A stretch of 64,000 bases of DNA from Cymbidium sinense (GCA_021442155.1 CM038214.1:18997808-19061807); one strand, 5' to 3'; shown: positions 14,435 to 26,499, counted from the stretch's first letter. Numbers and translations are program-made. Notes: a model not told the origin generated them from the letters alone.

Positions 14435-14838
14435 GAATGGGCAGAACGTTGATAGCAGGAACATCGCTCGCAATAAAGCTCAATCTAGATAAGAAGTACA
14501 CTTGGTGGCGCTAAGTAACAGGTGGGTATCAGGTGTAGGTGGTGGTGGTCAAAGTAGTGGTGGTTATGGAGGCAAAGAGAGGCAAAGGTTAGCATGGTGG
14601 CTTCAAAGTTATCGTGGAAATGATGGTGGATCCTACTACTCGAGAGGTCGAGTTGGTTCTCGATGAACTAGAGATATCACACCACCTAATGCTATGGAAA
14701 TGTCTTTAGTTTTTCTATGTGTTATTTTAATTTATGTCATCATTGTCTTACAAAACTTGATGTGTTACTTGGTTGATGAAATCAAAATGAAGAAATGAAT
14801 CTAAATTTATTCTCTATTAAAATAAAAAACCAAAAAAA
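14435..14838 (+). pseudogene. GRP mRNA 3'-end copy 4
   Basis: It opens with N-G-Q-N-V-D-S-R-N-I-A-R-N-K-A-Q-S-R followed by TAA. The RRM end is well preserved (A-Q-S-R matches the intact copy), but the glycine-rich tail is frameshifted and shortened. The 3' UTR keeps GTGTTACTTGGTTGATGAA and AAGAAATG and ends in TCTCTATTAAAATAAAAAACC. This is the shortest copy. No start codon; non-functional. Confidence 0.83.
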
Positions 14839-16281
14839 ACCCTAAACCCTAAACTAAAACTCAAACCAAAAACTTAAACCCTAAACCCTAAAAAACCTAA
14901 ATCCTAAACCCTAAACCTTAAATACTAAAACCCTAAACCCAAAACCCTCAACCCTAAAACTTAGCCATAAACCCTAAACCCTAAACCCTAAAACCTACAA
15001 ACTAAACCCTAAACCTAAATAAACCCTAAACCCTAAACCCTAAACCTCAACTAACACTAAATCATAAATCCTAAACACTAAAAAAGCTATAAATATAAAC
15101 CTAAACTAAATGAAACCTAAAAATTAAAAAAAAACTAAACCAAAATAAACAAAATAAAATGAAATAAAAGCTTAAACTAAAACCTAAACCTAAACCAAAA
15201 TAATTAAAATTAAACTAAAATAAAATAAAACTAAAACTAAACTTAAAATAAACATAAACCTAAACCTAAACCTAAAAATAACTAAAATAAAACCTAAACT
15301 AAAATAAATAAACCTAAAATAAATAAATTAAACTAAATAAAATAAAATAAACTTAAATAAAAGAAAAAAAATAAAATAAACTAAAATAAATAAAAAATAA
15401 ACTTAAACTTAAATTTAATTTTTTTTTAAAATAAACCCTAAATGCTAAACCTAAACCTAAACCCTAAACCTAAATAAAACCTAAACCTAAACTAACCCTA
15501 AATGTTAAACCCTAAAAAGAATAAACTTAAACCCTAAACCTAATTTAAACTCTAAAATATGTTAAACCTAAACCCTAAACCTAAACCTTAAACCTAACCC
15601 TAACCATATACTATAAACCTAAACTAAAACCTAAACCTTAACCCTAAACTAACCCTAAACCCTAAACCCTAAATTAAACACTAAACCCTAATTCCTAAGC
15701 TCTAAACCCTAACCAGAAACCCTAAACCCTAAAACCCTAAACCCTAAAACCATAAACTCTAAAATAAAAAACCATAAACCATAAACCCTAAACCCTAAAC
15801 CCTAAATCCTAAAAACCTAAAAATTTAAACCAAACTAAATAAAACCTAAAAATAAAATAAATAAAAAAACCTAAACCTAAATAAAATAAAAACCTAAACT
15901 AAAACCTAATCCTAAACCTAAACCCTAATAAAATAAAAAAATAAATTTAAATAAAAATAAAATAAAAAACCTAAACTAAATTAAAAATAATAAGAATAAA
16001 GAAAGAATAAAAACCTAAATACAATAAAAAATGAAAAATAACATAAACCTAAATACAATAAAATAAAAGCTAAATAAAAAATAAACCTAAAAATAAATAT
16101 ATAATAAAAACTAAACCCTTAACTAAAAAACAAAAACTTCAAATAATAATAAAATAAACAAAATAAAATAAACTAAACTAAAATAAAGAAAACCTAAACC
16201 TATACCTAAACCTAAACCAAATAAAATAAATTAAATTAAAAATAATACTAAACCTTAACTAATAAATAAACCCTAAATCCT
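14839..16281 (+). repeat. Telomere-like satellite, block 5
   Basis: CCCTAAA-rich (14,839-15,090), A-rich (15,091-15,400), a weak box at 15,398-15,430 (AAATTTAATTTTTTTTT), CCCTAAA-rich (15,431-15,830), and an A-rich half (15,831-16,270) cut by the RTE element. The final ACCCTAAATCCT at 16,270-16,281 recurs on the other side of that element. No gene is seen. Confidence 0.87.
16270..16281. repeat. Putative target-site duplication of RTE element, left copy
   Basis: ACCCTAAATCCT here is repeated exactly at 17,929-17,940, at the two ends of the RTE element. It contains the off-consensus step TCC. Because the flanks are telomere-like, a chance match cannot be excluded. Confidence 0.5.
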
Positions 16282-17928
16282 ACAACAACAACAACAAGCC
16301 TTAATCCCACTAGTGGTTGGCTACATGAATCCTTCCTCCATCAGTCCTATTATGTGTCAAATTCTCATTTAATTCAAGTATACTAAGATCATTTTTATGC
16401 ATCTTAACCAAGTCTTTTAGGTCTACCTCTACCTTTCTTAACATAAGAAAATCTAATGCATCTACTCTCCAAATTGGGTCATCGACTACCGACGCTTTAT
16501 GTGGCCAAACCATCTAAGGCACTCCCTAATCTTATCTACCAGAGCTACTCAAACTTTTCGAACATACTCATTTTGCATTCTATCTCTAAGAGTAAAGCCA
16601 CTCATCCACAGCATCCTCATCTTTGTAACACTTAACTTAGTCTTATGCTTTCTTTATTGGCCAACATTCTCGCACATGGTCAGGTCTTACCACCATCTCA
16701 TAAAATTTTCCCTTAAGTTTAAGTGGAACTTTTCTATCACATAATAGGCCAGATGCATTCCTCCACTTCAACCATCCAACTTGAATTCTACTAATAACAT
16801 CTCCATCTATTTTACCATCATTTTGAACAATAGAGCCTAAATATCTAATCGACTCTTATTAATGACTTGATCACCTAAAGTCACAACACTATCACTAAAA
16901 CTTCTACAACTAAAATTACACTATATTCATTTTAGATCTACTTAAATGAAAACCTTTAGACTCTAAAGTTGACCTCCATAATTCAAGTTTGTTGGACTCC
17001 TCTAATCTTATCAACAAGAAGAATGTCAACAAAAGCATACACCAAGGTACATCTTCTTATAAATGCCTCGTAAGAACATCCATAACTAAAATAAAAAGAT
17101 AAGGGCTTAATGTTGATCCTTGATGTAATCAAACCAAATAGGAAAATATTTTGTCAATCCACCTTGTGTTTGGACACAAGTAACAACTCTAGTATACATA
17201 TCCTTAATGACTTGAATATAACTAATATTAACTCTTTTGTGTTCTAGAACTCTCCAAAGAACATCTCTTGAGACTTTATCATAAGCTTTCTAAATCAATA
17301 AATATCATATGTAGATCCTTCTTACTTTCTATGCTTTCCATCAAACATCTTAACAAATGTATAGCATCCATAGTAGATCTACGCATAAAACCAAACTGAT
17401 TGAGAAACTTCTATCACATTGTAACCTATGCTCAATTACTCTCCAATAATTTTAAAGTATGGCACATTAACTTAATTCCTCTATAACACTCTTGTGCATC
17501 ACCTTTATTCTTAAATATAGAAACCAACAAACTCTTTCTCCACTCATCTAGCATGTTTTTAGTTTTTAAAATAACATTAAAAAGATTTGTAAGCCAAGAA
17601 ATTCCTTGATCTCCTAAACATTTCCACATCTATTGGAATATTATCCGTCCTATCGCTTTTCATGATTTCATTTTCTTTAAAGCTTTTTAACTTCGATTTA
17701 CTAATGATGATAAAATGAAATTCATTTTGTTTAGGGTATTAATGTTGCTAAAATCAATCATACTTTTAGATCCTTCATTGAAAAGTTTATCAAAATACCT
17801 CATCCACCTATTTTCAATATCTTTTTCTAAGAAAAGCACTTTATTATTTTCATCCTTAATACCCTCACTTGAACTATGTCTTTACTTCTCCTATCTCTTT
17901 GGTTGGCTAACTTATACATACATCTTTC
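16282..17928 (-). mobile_element. 5'-truncated RTE-type LINE
   Basis: A 1.65 kb island of normal base composition inside the satellite. Read on the minus strand it encodes the middle and end of a plant RTE-like reverse transcriptase and stops in a (TTG)n tail, seen on the + strand as (CAA)n at 16,282-16,297. A short simple-repeat tail instead of poly(A) is typical of RTE-clade LINEs. The endonuclease and the start of RT are missing, so the copy is 5'-truncated, as is usual for target-primed reverse transcription. Both flanks are satellite, and a 12 bp repeat borders it. Confidence 0.85.
16310..17928 (-). pseudogene. RTE LINE reverse transcriptase, broken, partial
   Basis: Reading down the minus strand: the N-terminal RT segment with V-W/M-W-K-C-L-G-D, W-L-T-N-L-F-N, D-E-W-R-K-S and Y-R-G-I-K-L-M (17,432-17,629); F-G-F-M-R and F-I-D-L-E, with the A-Y-D part split by a one-base insertion (about 17,290-17,390); the catalytic region W-C-M-L-F-V-D-D-I-L-L-V near 17,030; the thumb with L-G-S-I-V-Q-N-D-G (about 16,830) and the C-terminal R-W-F-G-H-I-K-R-R (about 16,500); ending just before the TTG tail. 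Several frameshifts and stops divide it, so it is dead. The catalytic motif reads FVDD where FADD is usual. Confidence 0.85.
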
Positions 17929-18498
17929 ACCCTAAATCCTAAACCTAAAAAAATAAAATAAAAATGTAAACATAAACATAAAAATAAAAAATAAAACCTA
18001 AAACTAAAAAACAAAATAATAATAAAACTCAACTAAAAAATAAACCTAAACCTAAAAACTAAACTAAAATAAAAAACCTAGACTAAAATAAATAAACCTA
18101 AAATAAATAAACTAAACTAAATAAAAAATAAAAAATAAACTTAAATAAAAATAAAAAGTAAAATAAATTCAAATAAATAAAAAATAAACTAAATAAACCT
18201 AAACCTACCAGTTTACTTAATTTATTTTTTAAAACCCTAAACCCTAAACCTACAACCCTAAACCCTAAACCCTAAACTCTAAAACCTAAACCATAAACCC
18301 TAAACCCTAAATCCTAAACCCTAAATCTTAAAACCTAATCCCTAAAACCTTAAACCATAAATCCTAAACCCTAAACCCTAAACCCTAAAACCCTAAACTC
18401 TAAACCCTAAACCCTAAACCCTAAAACCTATAATCCTAAACCCTAAACACTGACTAAACCCTAAGTTAACCCTAAACCTAAAGTAAACCTAAACCCGA
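17929..18498 (+). repeat. Telomere-like satellite, block 6, including right RTE flank repeat
   Basis: It opens with the right copy of ACCCTAAATCCT (17,929-17,940), resumes the A-rich half interrupted by the RTE element, passes a well-preserved boundary box at 18,188-18,230 (ACCAGTTTACTTAATTT), and then is CCCTAAA-rich to the next GRP copy. Confidence 0.88.
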
Positions 18499-18957
18499 GA
18501 ATGCCCAAAACCTTGATGACATCACATCACCATCAACTGGCTCAGATCTAACAATGGAGGTAATGCGAATGATTATCATAGTGGTAGTGGGAGATCCGGA
18601 GGTGTTGGTGGATATGGAGGTGGTTATCGAGAAGTGGTGGTTATGGAGGTGGGTGATGACAAAGGTTACAACCGTGGTCATGGTGAGGGAGATATTGAGG
18701 AAATGATAGGATCCTTAATTGAGAGGGTCATTCTAATGGGAACTAGAGAAACTAAGGAATCGATCTAATATGTTGCTTATGGAACTGTGTCTTTATAGTA
18801 GAGATAGTTCAACTTATCTAGGGTTTTTGATTTGCTCTATGGGTGATCATTTTTGATCTATGTCGTTGCTTGTGTCTTAGAAAACATGGGATGCTACTTG
18901 ATTGATCAAATCAAAAAGAAGAAATGTTGAATTTTAATTTATTCTCTATTAAAAAAA
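18499..18957 (+). pseudogene. GRP mRNA 3'-end copy 5
   Basis: It starts at the shared breakpoint, here changed to GAATGCCCAAAACCTTGATG. The frame is lost after about eight codons (N-A-Q-N-L-D-D-I). The glycine-codon stretch, the GAGGGAGAT block and the 3' UTR (CTTGTGTCTTAGAAAACATGG, AAGAAATGTTGAATTTTAATT) are still aligned with the other copies. The A run at 18,951-18,957 leads into CATTAAACCCTAAAC. An antisense open frame across it is an artefact of the repeat. Confidence 0.83.
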
Positions 18958-19311
18958 CATTAAACCCTAAACCCAAAATTCTAAACTAAAACTTAAACCC
19001 TAAACCTACAACTTAAACCCTAAACCCTAAACCCTAAAATCAAAACCCTAAACCCTAAACCTTAAACCCTAAACCCTAAAACCATAAACCATAAACCCTA
19101 TGTCCTAAACCTTAAACCCTAAAACCCTAAACTCTAAACCTTAAACTGTAAACCCCTAAACCCTAAACCCTAAAACCTACAATCCAAAATGTAAACCCTA
19201 AACCCCAAACCCTAAACCCTAAACCATAAACACTAAACTAACCCTAAATGCAAAACTTTAAACCCTAAACTAACCCTAAACCCTAACCCAAAAACCCTAA
19301 ACCCTAAACCT
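18958..19311 (+). repeat. Telomere-like satellite, block 7
   Basis: CCCTAAA-rich sequence only, with frequent single-base losses and short ACCCTAAAC runs. It ends abruptly at the junction with unrelated AT-rich DNA (CCTTGAATAAAGATGTC). No A-rich half follows, so the junction cuts the unit. Confidence 0.88.
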
Positions 19312-20780
19312 TGAATAAAGATGTCATTAGGGAGTAGATTCAAGAATGACCTATTACTAGTATAGTGAAGCTAAAATGTCTTCAAGAGACTTTCCTTGAC
19401 TATTAGATTTGAATACCATAAACCCTAACCCTAAATCATATTATAATACCATATATTATAGTATAATGTTGCATCATATATTTGAGCATGTACTAATGTT
19501 TTTGGATGTTATAAGATGTTTTGAAATGTTCTAGTATATTATGGTATTATGCCTTATAGTCTATATTAATTTAAATTATTTTTATTTAATAAATTAGATG
19601 ATGAAATTTGTTAAATTTGAAGTGGGAATTAGGTTGCAGCATCAAAAGGTGTGCTACTTGTAGTCTAAAAAGTAAGATTTTATGATCAAAATAAATATTA
19701 TATGTTGTAGCATAGTATAACATCATATATCATAATATATCATTCTACATAATTTAAATTCTTTTAGTATTTTATAATCATGCAATCGAGCCTACACTAG
19801 CATTATTTATAAAAATGTTGATTTATACTTTAAAATGGTGGAATTTGTCCAAATTCATAATAGGTAGAGCATGACATCATAATATATTATTTCAATTTAA
19901 AATATGTACGTGATAACTAAAACATATAGTTTTTTATTATTTAGACTAATTTTATGATTTTAATCCTAAGAATTCCCTTGTGATGTGATATGCAATATAA
20001 TATAATATAATATGTTATAGTGTATTATAATATAGGATGCCAAAACATAGTGTAGCATCATGCATTATAGCATACATTGTCTATTACTACTAGTTCTATA
20101 TAGCAAATTTTAGTTTGTTATAGTTGATGTAGTAGAGTTTGTATTGGTATAATTCATATACTAATTTATAGGCTAAGATGATGGATTTGGCCAAATTTAA
20201 GGTAAGCTTTAGGGAATATCATTGTGTATGGTGTTATTAAATCAAAAGAATGGAATTTTGCATTCAAAATAAATGTTCATTTTTCAACCAAATTTTATAA
20301 TTTTTGCTTAAAGTTATTCATTTTAAGGTGTAATGTAAGATAATATATTATATGAAAGCATATTAAAATATAATGTACATAACAATATAACTATATATAT
20401 ATATGAATGGGGTGTGTTACTAAATGTTATTGTACATTTTAGTATGTTTTACTTTTGTTATAATACATTGGGTCAAAACTCATAAAAATGATAATTTGAA
20501 TTGATGGAAGAATTTGGCCAAATTCACACCAAGAAGAAGAAACACCAAAATTGTGCTATTTTGTAGCATTTCTAAATGAAAATAAATAATTTTACATCCA
20601 AAATAAACATTATTCATATTTTGATAAAATTTTGTTATTTGTTCCTTTTAAGTGATTTTAATGAGGTAATGTTAGAGAATATATTATATTATAACAAAGT
20701 ATAATATAACATCATATATTATAATAAAATATAGTGTGTTAATTCACAATTTAATATGTTTGCGCTTGCACCATCACAAA
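19312..20780. repeat. AT-rich tandem repeat array, period about 330-345 bp
   Basis: Four diverged tandem units. The anchor GAATTTGGCCAAATTCA and its variants recur at about 19,599, 19,831, 20,176 and 20,502. A second anchor, CCAAAATAAAYATTATTCAT, recurs at about 19,688, 20,262 and 20,594. Spacings of 326-345 bp indicate whole units, and one 232 bp spacing indicates a shortened unit. Units are separated by TATAATATAACATCATATAT-like stretches. No coding potential. It lies between the satellite and the 3' side of the gypsy remnant and could be part of that element or an independent satellite. Confidence 0.65.
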
Positions 20781-21415
20781 TCATTAAATGTTGATTACAA
20801 TGTTAAGATGATGTAATATGAATGAATACATTGTTAGTCATTTGGTTGAAGTATTAAAGGTGTGGATAAGAGAAGAAATATGATTTGATGAGAATTCCAT
20901 GTCAAGGACATGGAGGAGATCCGTAGGGATCACACATGCATTGGACATTACATATGAGGGGTCTATGGGGCATAGAAGAAGAAAATCACCGGAGATAAGG
21001 TTTGAATTTGATTTAATTATATGATTTGTAGAAAGAAGATCTATTGGGGATAAGAATCTATAATTAACCATGAGTTAAGATCAAATCAACTTTAATTAGT
21101 TTGATTTAATTAATGTGGAGTCATATATTAGAGATATGGGCTTGAGCCAAGGATCTATATGAACCTTCCACTAAAAGGTGTTCCTATCCGCTAGGGATTG
21201 AGATTTGAGTTTGATTTCAGATTTGTTTGGGGTTGTATCCACTAGAATAAGAGTTTGGATTTGATTTAGACTCTACTAGGGGAGTTGGTTTAATTTAAGG
21301 GAGGTTTGTTTGAATTTGATTTATTTTCTTGACTTGTTTATATATGATTTGGGGTTCCATTAGGGAGAGAAGGGTGATTTAACCCACTAAGGAAAATTAG
21401 ATGGGTTTAATTTAA
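20781..21415. other. Unassigned AT-rich DNA, possibly retroelement-derived
   Basis: TTTGATTTAATT-rich sequence with repeated phrases such as GAGTTTGATTT and TCCACTAGAATAAGAG. A minus-strand open frame at 20,838-21,071 shows no recognisable motif and no homology to the neighbouring pol remnant. I see no gene. Position and style suggest the outer 3' part of the gypsy element at 23-27 kb. Confidence 0.4.
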
Positions 21416-23050
21416 CTGAGGATGTATGGACCCATCAGTGTGATGGAACCACTAAGAAGAGACTATCATCCTCCTACCTGGTTTACAAATCAAAGGGATA
21501 GTCTACTATGTGAGTGCTAGCCAACCTAAGGGGATTCTGTGCTCAGTTGTGATAGAAGAAGACAGTAGCATACTTACATCATCCAAAGTGAGGAACAACC
21601 ATGGGTGACTTGTTGGATGCACAATAAATCAAACCTAACCTAGTACTATGAAAGTGAATGTCATTGGGATTTATGTCAACTCAAACTAGTCATGATTAAT
21701 TTTATCTTAATTTCACATGATTTGATATGGTTTGTTTGGTTTAATTTGATTTTTAATTGAAGGCATATCTACTGGGGATGTGAGCTTGATCAAATTTGAT
21801 AGATTTAATTTATGGATCATGTCAGTGTGTATTAGACCAACTAAGAAGAGGCTATATCAGACTTGTCATATCTCAAATTTATAAATCCAAAGGGATAGTA
21901 CATGCTATGGGGTAGGCTAACCAACATAAGGGATTTACTGTGTGCAATGGTTTGTGGGAAGAAGAAGTAGACTTACATCTTCTAAGCAATGGGGTGACTT
22001 ATTGGTAGCATAATAAATAGAACCCAGGGAGACTACTGAGTGAATGTTGTTGGGACTTTATGAACTCAAGAGTAATCATGCAATTCCTATGTTTTTTGAT
22101 ACCACCATAAAGATAGGATGTCTACTTGGGAAAAGGTACAACTAGGTGTCCTCCTAATCCATAGGAGAATATATACTTTGTTTATATGCATGGTTCCTAT
22201 TGGTGATGGACCACACAAGAAGGGGCTATGTATGACCTATCTCATTTACTAGACCAAGGAGAATCAACATCCTCAAGATGAATTTTACAACTAAAGGGGT
22301 TTACTAGAAAGGGGAACTATCCATCTAATAGTAACTGGTAGTGTCTAAATGCTGCAAAAGATGTGATCCAAATATAGTGCCATAAGGGAGGTGTTACTAA
22401 GGGCATCAGCCCTAAAAAAAATGCCTATAAGTGTATGATGGCTAACTCAAGGGGAAAGCGTAGCAGACTTAGATCTTCCATGAGTGGTGTATCCTAAGAT
22501 GTGAGAACCAACCAACTTAAGGTGTACCTATCAGCATGAGTGGGGTATTCATCAGCATAGTGAGAACCAACCAACCTAAGGTACTTTGCAGTATGATCAT
22601 TTGGAAAGAAAGTTGTAGTTTACAACTTTCCAAGAAAAACTAATCATTAGGATAGTCTATCATCGATGAGACATATGCTATCTGACCTAGAGTGACTACT
22701 AAGTAGGGATCCCCGAAGAAGGATTTAACCCAAACTTGAAGCAGTCAGGAGTGAAGGAGCTGCTAGGGGAATTATCCTAAAACTCAAATATACTAACTCG
22801 TTAGTGCATACTAATCTAAGAAGAAAGCATAGAAACTATCCTCTTAAATAAATCCAATATGAGTTTATCTATGCAAGTAAGCCTACCAAACTAGCAAGGT
22901 GCTTATCGATGTGATATGGCCAAGGAAGGAAAGTGTAGGACTTACATCCTCTAAATAAGAATAATAATTGGTGACAAACTAGCAGTAGCATGACCTCATC
23001 TGAGCAAATATTGAGTGAGTATTGTTGCATTATCTCGACTTAGAGTAGCA
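21416..23050 (-). repeat. 3' non-coding/LTR-like region of gypsy copy A, internally repeated
   Basis: It lies just downstream (minus-strand sense) of the integrase remnant. From about 22,110 it is alignable with 50,840-51,790, which sits in the same place next to gypsy copy B. Within it a module recurs: ACTAAGAAGAGGCTATATCAG-type sequence, then GACTTACATC[CT]TC, then TTGTTGG[GC]A[CT]TT. The second part falls near 21,570-21,680, 21,970-22,070 and 22,940-23,040. No long open frame. It is probably LTR or 3' UTR, but I did not find matched LTR ends, a TG...CA boundary or a polypurine tract. Confidence 0.6.
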
Positions 23051-23479
23051 GATAAAATATATGTTTATTTTATATGTTTGTGTAGTTTGTATTTATTTTA
23101 TGTCGATGAAGGACAGACATCACTCGAGTTCATTACACCTACTATAAAGACATCCCGGTTCACACAAACAAGAATACTTTCAACATGGAAGAATTGAATT
23201 AAAATGGAATTTACATTGATGATAATTATTTTCAAACATGATTTATAATATTTTCTTAAGTATATCATTGATTGGAAGCATGCTCTCCTTATAATTAATA
23301 AGTTGATAAGAACTTCTTTGATAGCCTTTTCTAGGAAAATGGGTCTTCCTAAGTGGGTTCAAACCTTGGATCTTTACATGGGTAATAATCAGTCCCTTAG
23401 AACTAAAATATCCTACTGAAAACCTCTAGATGGACAAACTTGTGAGCTTGAATCATTTTAGCTTTGACAACTCATGTGG

Positions 23480-24300
23480 CAGGTAGTATCTCTCATCAAA
23501 ACCTTGATCTCTTCTAACCACAACTTGGCATTCTAATTTATTATGATCTTTCTACCCACAACTAACCTTAGTGATGGTAGTTGACTAATGGTAGACACCC
23601 ATAGACTAAGGAGAAAGGAGTGATTGAGTTGGAGTTTAATATGTGGTACAAGGTCACGGCTTCAACTAACTACTATCTCTATTATTTAGTGTCTTCTTTA
23701 GTATTTGGATAAGAGTTTTTTGAAGACTTGCTAATCTATTTGAGTTGGTAGAATATCTTCAATCTATATTGTGTTCTAGTAAAGGTGTTAATGCTCTTGA
23801 ATGCATCATTATTAGATATATGAAATACTCCAAACCTATATATGATATGGTTCAAAAATTAAAGCACATGTGAGCTATGATCTCTCTTAGTTGAATCATC
23901 TTCACCCATTTGAAAAGTAATAGAAGCTAAGATGATATGACACTTGGAAGAAGGAGGATCAATGATATATGTTGGTACCAACTAAAATGGCCATGAGGCC
24001 AATGTTGATGTAGAATGTTGGGTGGCTAGGTAGGACCATAATGTGTATTTGACATTGGTGGCATCACCTAGTATATGCAATCTTGATCATCATGGCCGAG
24101 TATCCTAGTCTCTTGATGGCTTTTATCTTTGGACCAAATTGGTTGGCTTCACATATTGAGTGGGTTATGATCTTATGGGCTTCATTCTTGTATAAATGTA
24201 ACCTCATATGATCAAAAGACCGATATAAGACACCATACACAAGAGCATATGAAAGTTTCTACTTCATATGATGGGCTTGAGACTTCTAAGGTAGTTTGCT
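23480..24300 (-). pseudogene. Gypsy copy A integrase, decayed
   Basis: Minus-strand reading shows the integrase end near 23,610-23,680 as T-T-Y-stop-T-P-T-Q-S, matching Y-R-T-T-Y-R-T-P-T-Q-S in the sister copy. Upstream near 23,800 is S-N-N-D-A-F-K-S where the sister has S-D-N-G-T-A-F-K-S, so the catalytic Asp of the D,D-35-E triad appears replaced. The zinc-binding N-terminal part around 24.1-24.2 kb is recognisable only by nucleotide alignment to 52,437-52,625. Inactive. Confidence 0.7.
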
Positions 24301-24499
24301 TTTATTTAGGTAATCCATGAATGGTTGCCTCCAATATAACTCCTCGTCCTTCTTAATAATGGCAACTTCCCATTCAATAGAGTACCTTTTGATGAGTTCA
24401 ATATTAATAAGGGATAAGACTTGCCTATTTTGGACCTTTATTGATATGGACTCATCCTTCGGACATGCTAACTGCTAGATGAGCTTGGCTAAAGCATAC

Positions 24500-25300
24500 G
24501 CTACAAAAATCTCTCCTCATGGAATCTCATAAATGGTAACCTTAGATTTAAACAACAAGTTGTATGGTAGGATGAAGCTTTAATAAAATGATTTGGTTGA
24601 TAACATCTTGAAGATGTTGATGTTTTAGATGCTTAGAGTAATGGCTAACTCTAGACTGGAAATCAAAGCCTCATATTTAGCTTCATTGTTGGTGCAAGGA
24701 ATATAGATGATATAAGAATCTCATCACATCACGGAGTTAAGAGAACTATTCCATCCCTCCTTTCTTAAATAGTAGATTATGGTTCTTCTCCTCTTTGAGA
24801 GGAAGCCAAACCATGAAATTACATCTAATGGTGAATGTTAGTATCCCTAAGTTCATGATTTGTTCATCGTGAGATCATCACTAAGTGGGTGCTTCTAATA
24901 ACTCCGCTAGTGCTTCCTTTCACCAGAGGGTCAAGGTAAAGTCAAACTATGAGGATCATCATCATCATGCCAATCATCCGATAACACTCATGTCATGATA
25001 TAGGATTGATCTTAGTGATTAAGTTCACTTATGAGGAAGCATGTAGTGTTGTATCTTTGGGATGCAAAGATTAAAGCTAGGAAATGCTTCAATGGGTGGA
25101 TAATTACCTTAGTAGATTAGATGATCGCTAAGGTACTAGAGTGTGTTTTCCATCCTTCATCATTATCTTGGGCCAATAAAGCACCAAGAGAGTCTTCTAA
25201 CACAATGTAAAGTATGAGCATCAATAAGCGCTCAAAGAGTGAAATGCTTGTGTCTTCAAAGGCATGCTTTATGTCATCCCACGTGAACTTGACATCCTTT
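24500..25300 (-). pseudogene. Gypsy copy A RNase H and second RNase H-like domain, decayed
   Basis: Aligned with 62,125-62,900 plus 52,936-53,107 of the sister element. Near 25,040-25,160 the minus strand keeps the P-P-I-E...L-A-L-I-F-A-S-Q region of the RT-linked RNase H. Near 24,650-24,700 it keeps the segment equivalent to N-N-E-A-K-Y-E-A of the Tat-type second RNase H, uninterrupted. No continuous frame remains. Confidence 0.65.
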
Positions 25301-25559
25301 TGACAGTGCTAAGAATGGTGACATCTTTTTCGATAGGTTGGGTACAAAACCCTCTATATGCCAACCACCTTGGATTGATCGAGTTGAGTTAAAGTTTTAG
25401 GGGTGTCATTTTTATAACAAATTGATCTTCTAGATCAATTTTGAACCCAAGTGTCGCATAACAAACCTAAGGAATTTCGATGCTACTCAATGCACTTGGG
25501 GTTAATTTTGAGGTTGAATTGTCTTAATTATTTGAAAACTACTCTCAAGTCAAAGATAT

Positions 25560-25900
25560 GGTCTTCCTTTTCTTTACTTTTGATGATCAACATGATGATG
25601 AATGAATGAGTTCATCAAAGATTCAAGTCATAGCCCACTGGTATGTAGTATCATAATTTTTAAGGGTGAAAGGCATGACCTTATAATAATGGATGATGAT
25701 TCTAAAAGTAGTGTTTCTTTCATCTTTGAAAACCATCTTTATTTGGTTATATTGAGAGACATCCATGAAAGAGAAGACGCATGAGATGAGGCAATGTCCA
25801 CCATCAACTATAGATTGGTAGTGAAATTCATCTTTGACATGCCTTTTAAATCCATACCGATGCATATGTGAATTTGTACATTCTTTTCTTAACTAGGATG
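25560..25900 (-). pseudogene. Gypsy copy A reverse transcriptase core, decayed
   Basis: The minus-strand open segment 25,865-25,623 contains G-H-C-L-I-S, F-S-F-M-D, S-Q-Y-N-Q-I-K-M, D-E-R-N-T-T-F-R, Y-K-V-M-P-F and T-Y-Q-W-A-M-T. These are the central fingers/palm motifs of plant gypsy RT, where G-Y-N-Q-I-x-M and K-V-M-P-F-G-L-K-N-A are usual. The catalytic YVDD stretch should follow at about 25,590 but is scrambled by indels. More RT and upstream polyprotein extends toward 26.5 kb without a clean frame. Confidence 0.78.
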
Positions 25901-26499
25901 ACGCAAGCTAACCCGGTGGGTTTTTCTTCTCATATAAAGCCGATCGAGCTTTTGACTTTAGAAATGACTTATTATTCTATATCTAATCGCATGCATCCGA
26001 GCTTGCTAAATAGGGTTAGGAGGCTCATTGCTAGTTTATGGATGGTTGTCGGAGCTAATCTAGGTATCTCTTCATAACTCCATGGAAAGCTTAAACGGCC
26101 AATAGAACTAAGTCATTATTTTTTTTGATTTTATTCATAAACAAATGATGTAGGGTGTGGATCTTCTTCAATTTCTAAGTTGATTTCCTTGAGCTCATTG
26201 ATGGTTGACTTGATCTCTTTTGAACTCTAGCAATCATATTGGACTTTAAAATCATCTAGATCATCAAAGTTTCTAAGTACCCTCATGAGTTAATGTGACG
26301 AGAAGAACCTATCAATTCTAAATGATTGGTGATGACCAAGCTAATTGTCATCATCGACTCACTATCAGTCCTACCCGCCTGATTGAGTGCATTTGTTTGT
26401 ACATATTCTTTCAAAGTAGTATGAACAATGCTTTGACCAAGTAGGTTGGATTTATATTTTGCTAAATTATGAACACAAGGCAAGTACCAATCAAAGGTA

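Noticed and set aside
1..19311. A true chromosome-end telomere
   Set aside because: Perfect heptamer runs are at most four to five units, heavily mixed with A-rich variants, and the pattern repeats as units with a non-telomeric box. It is an interstitial or subtelomeric satellite.
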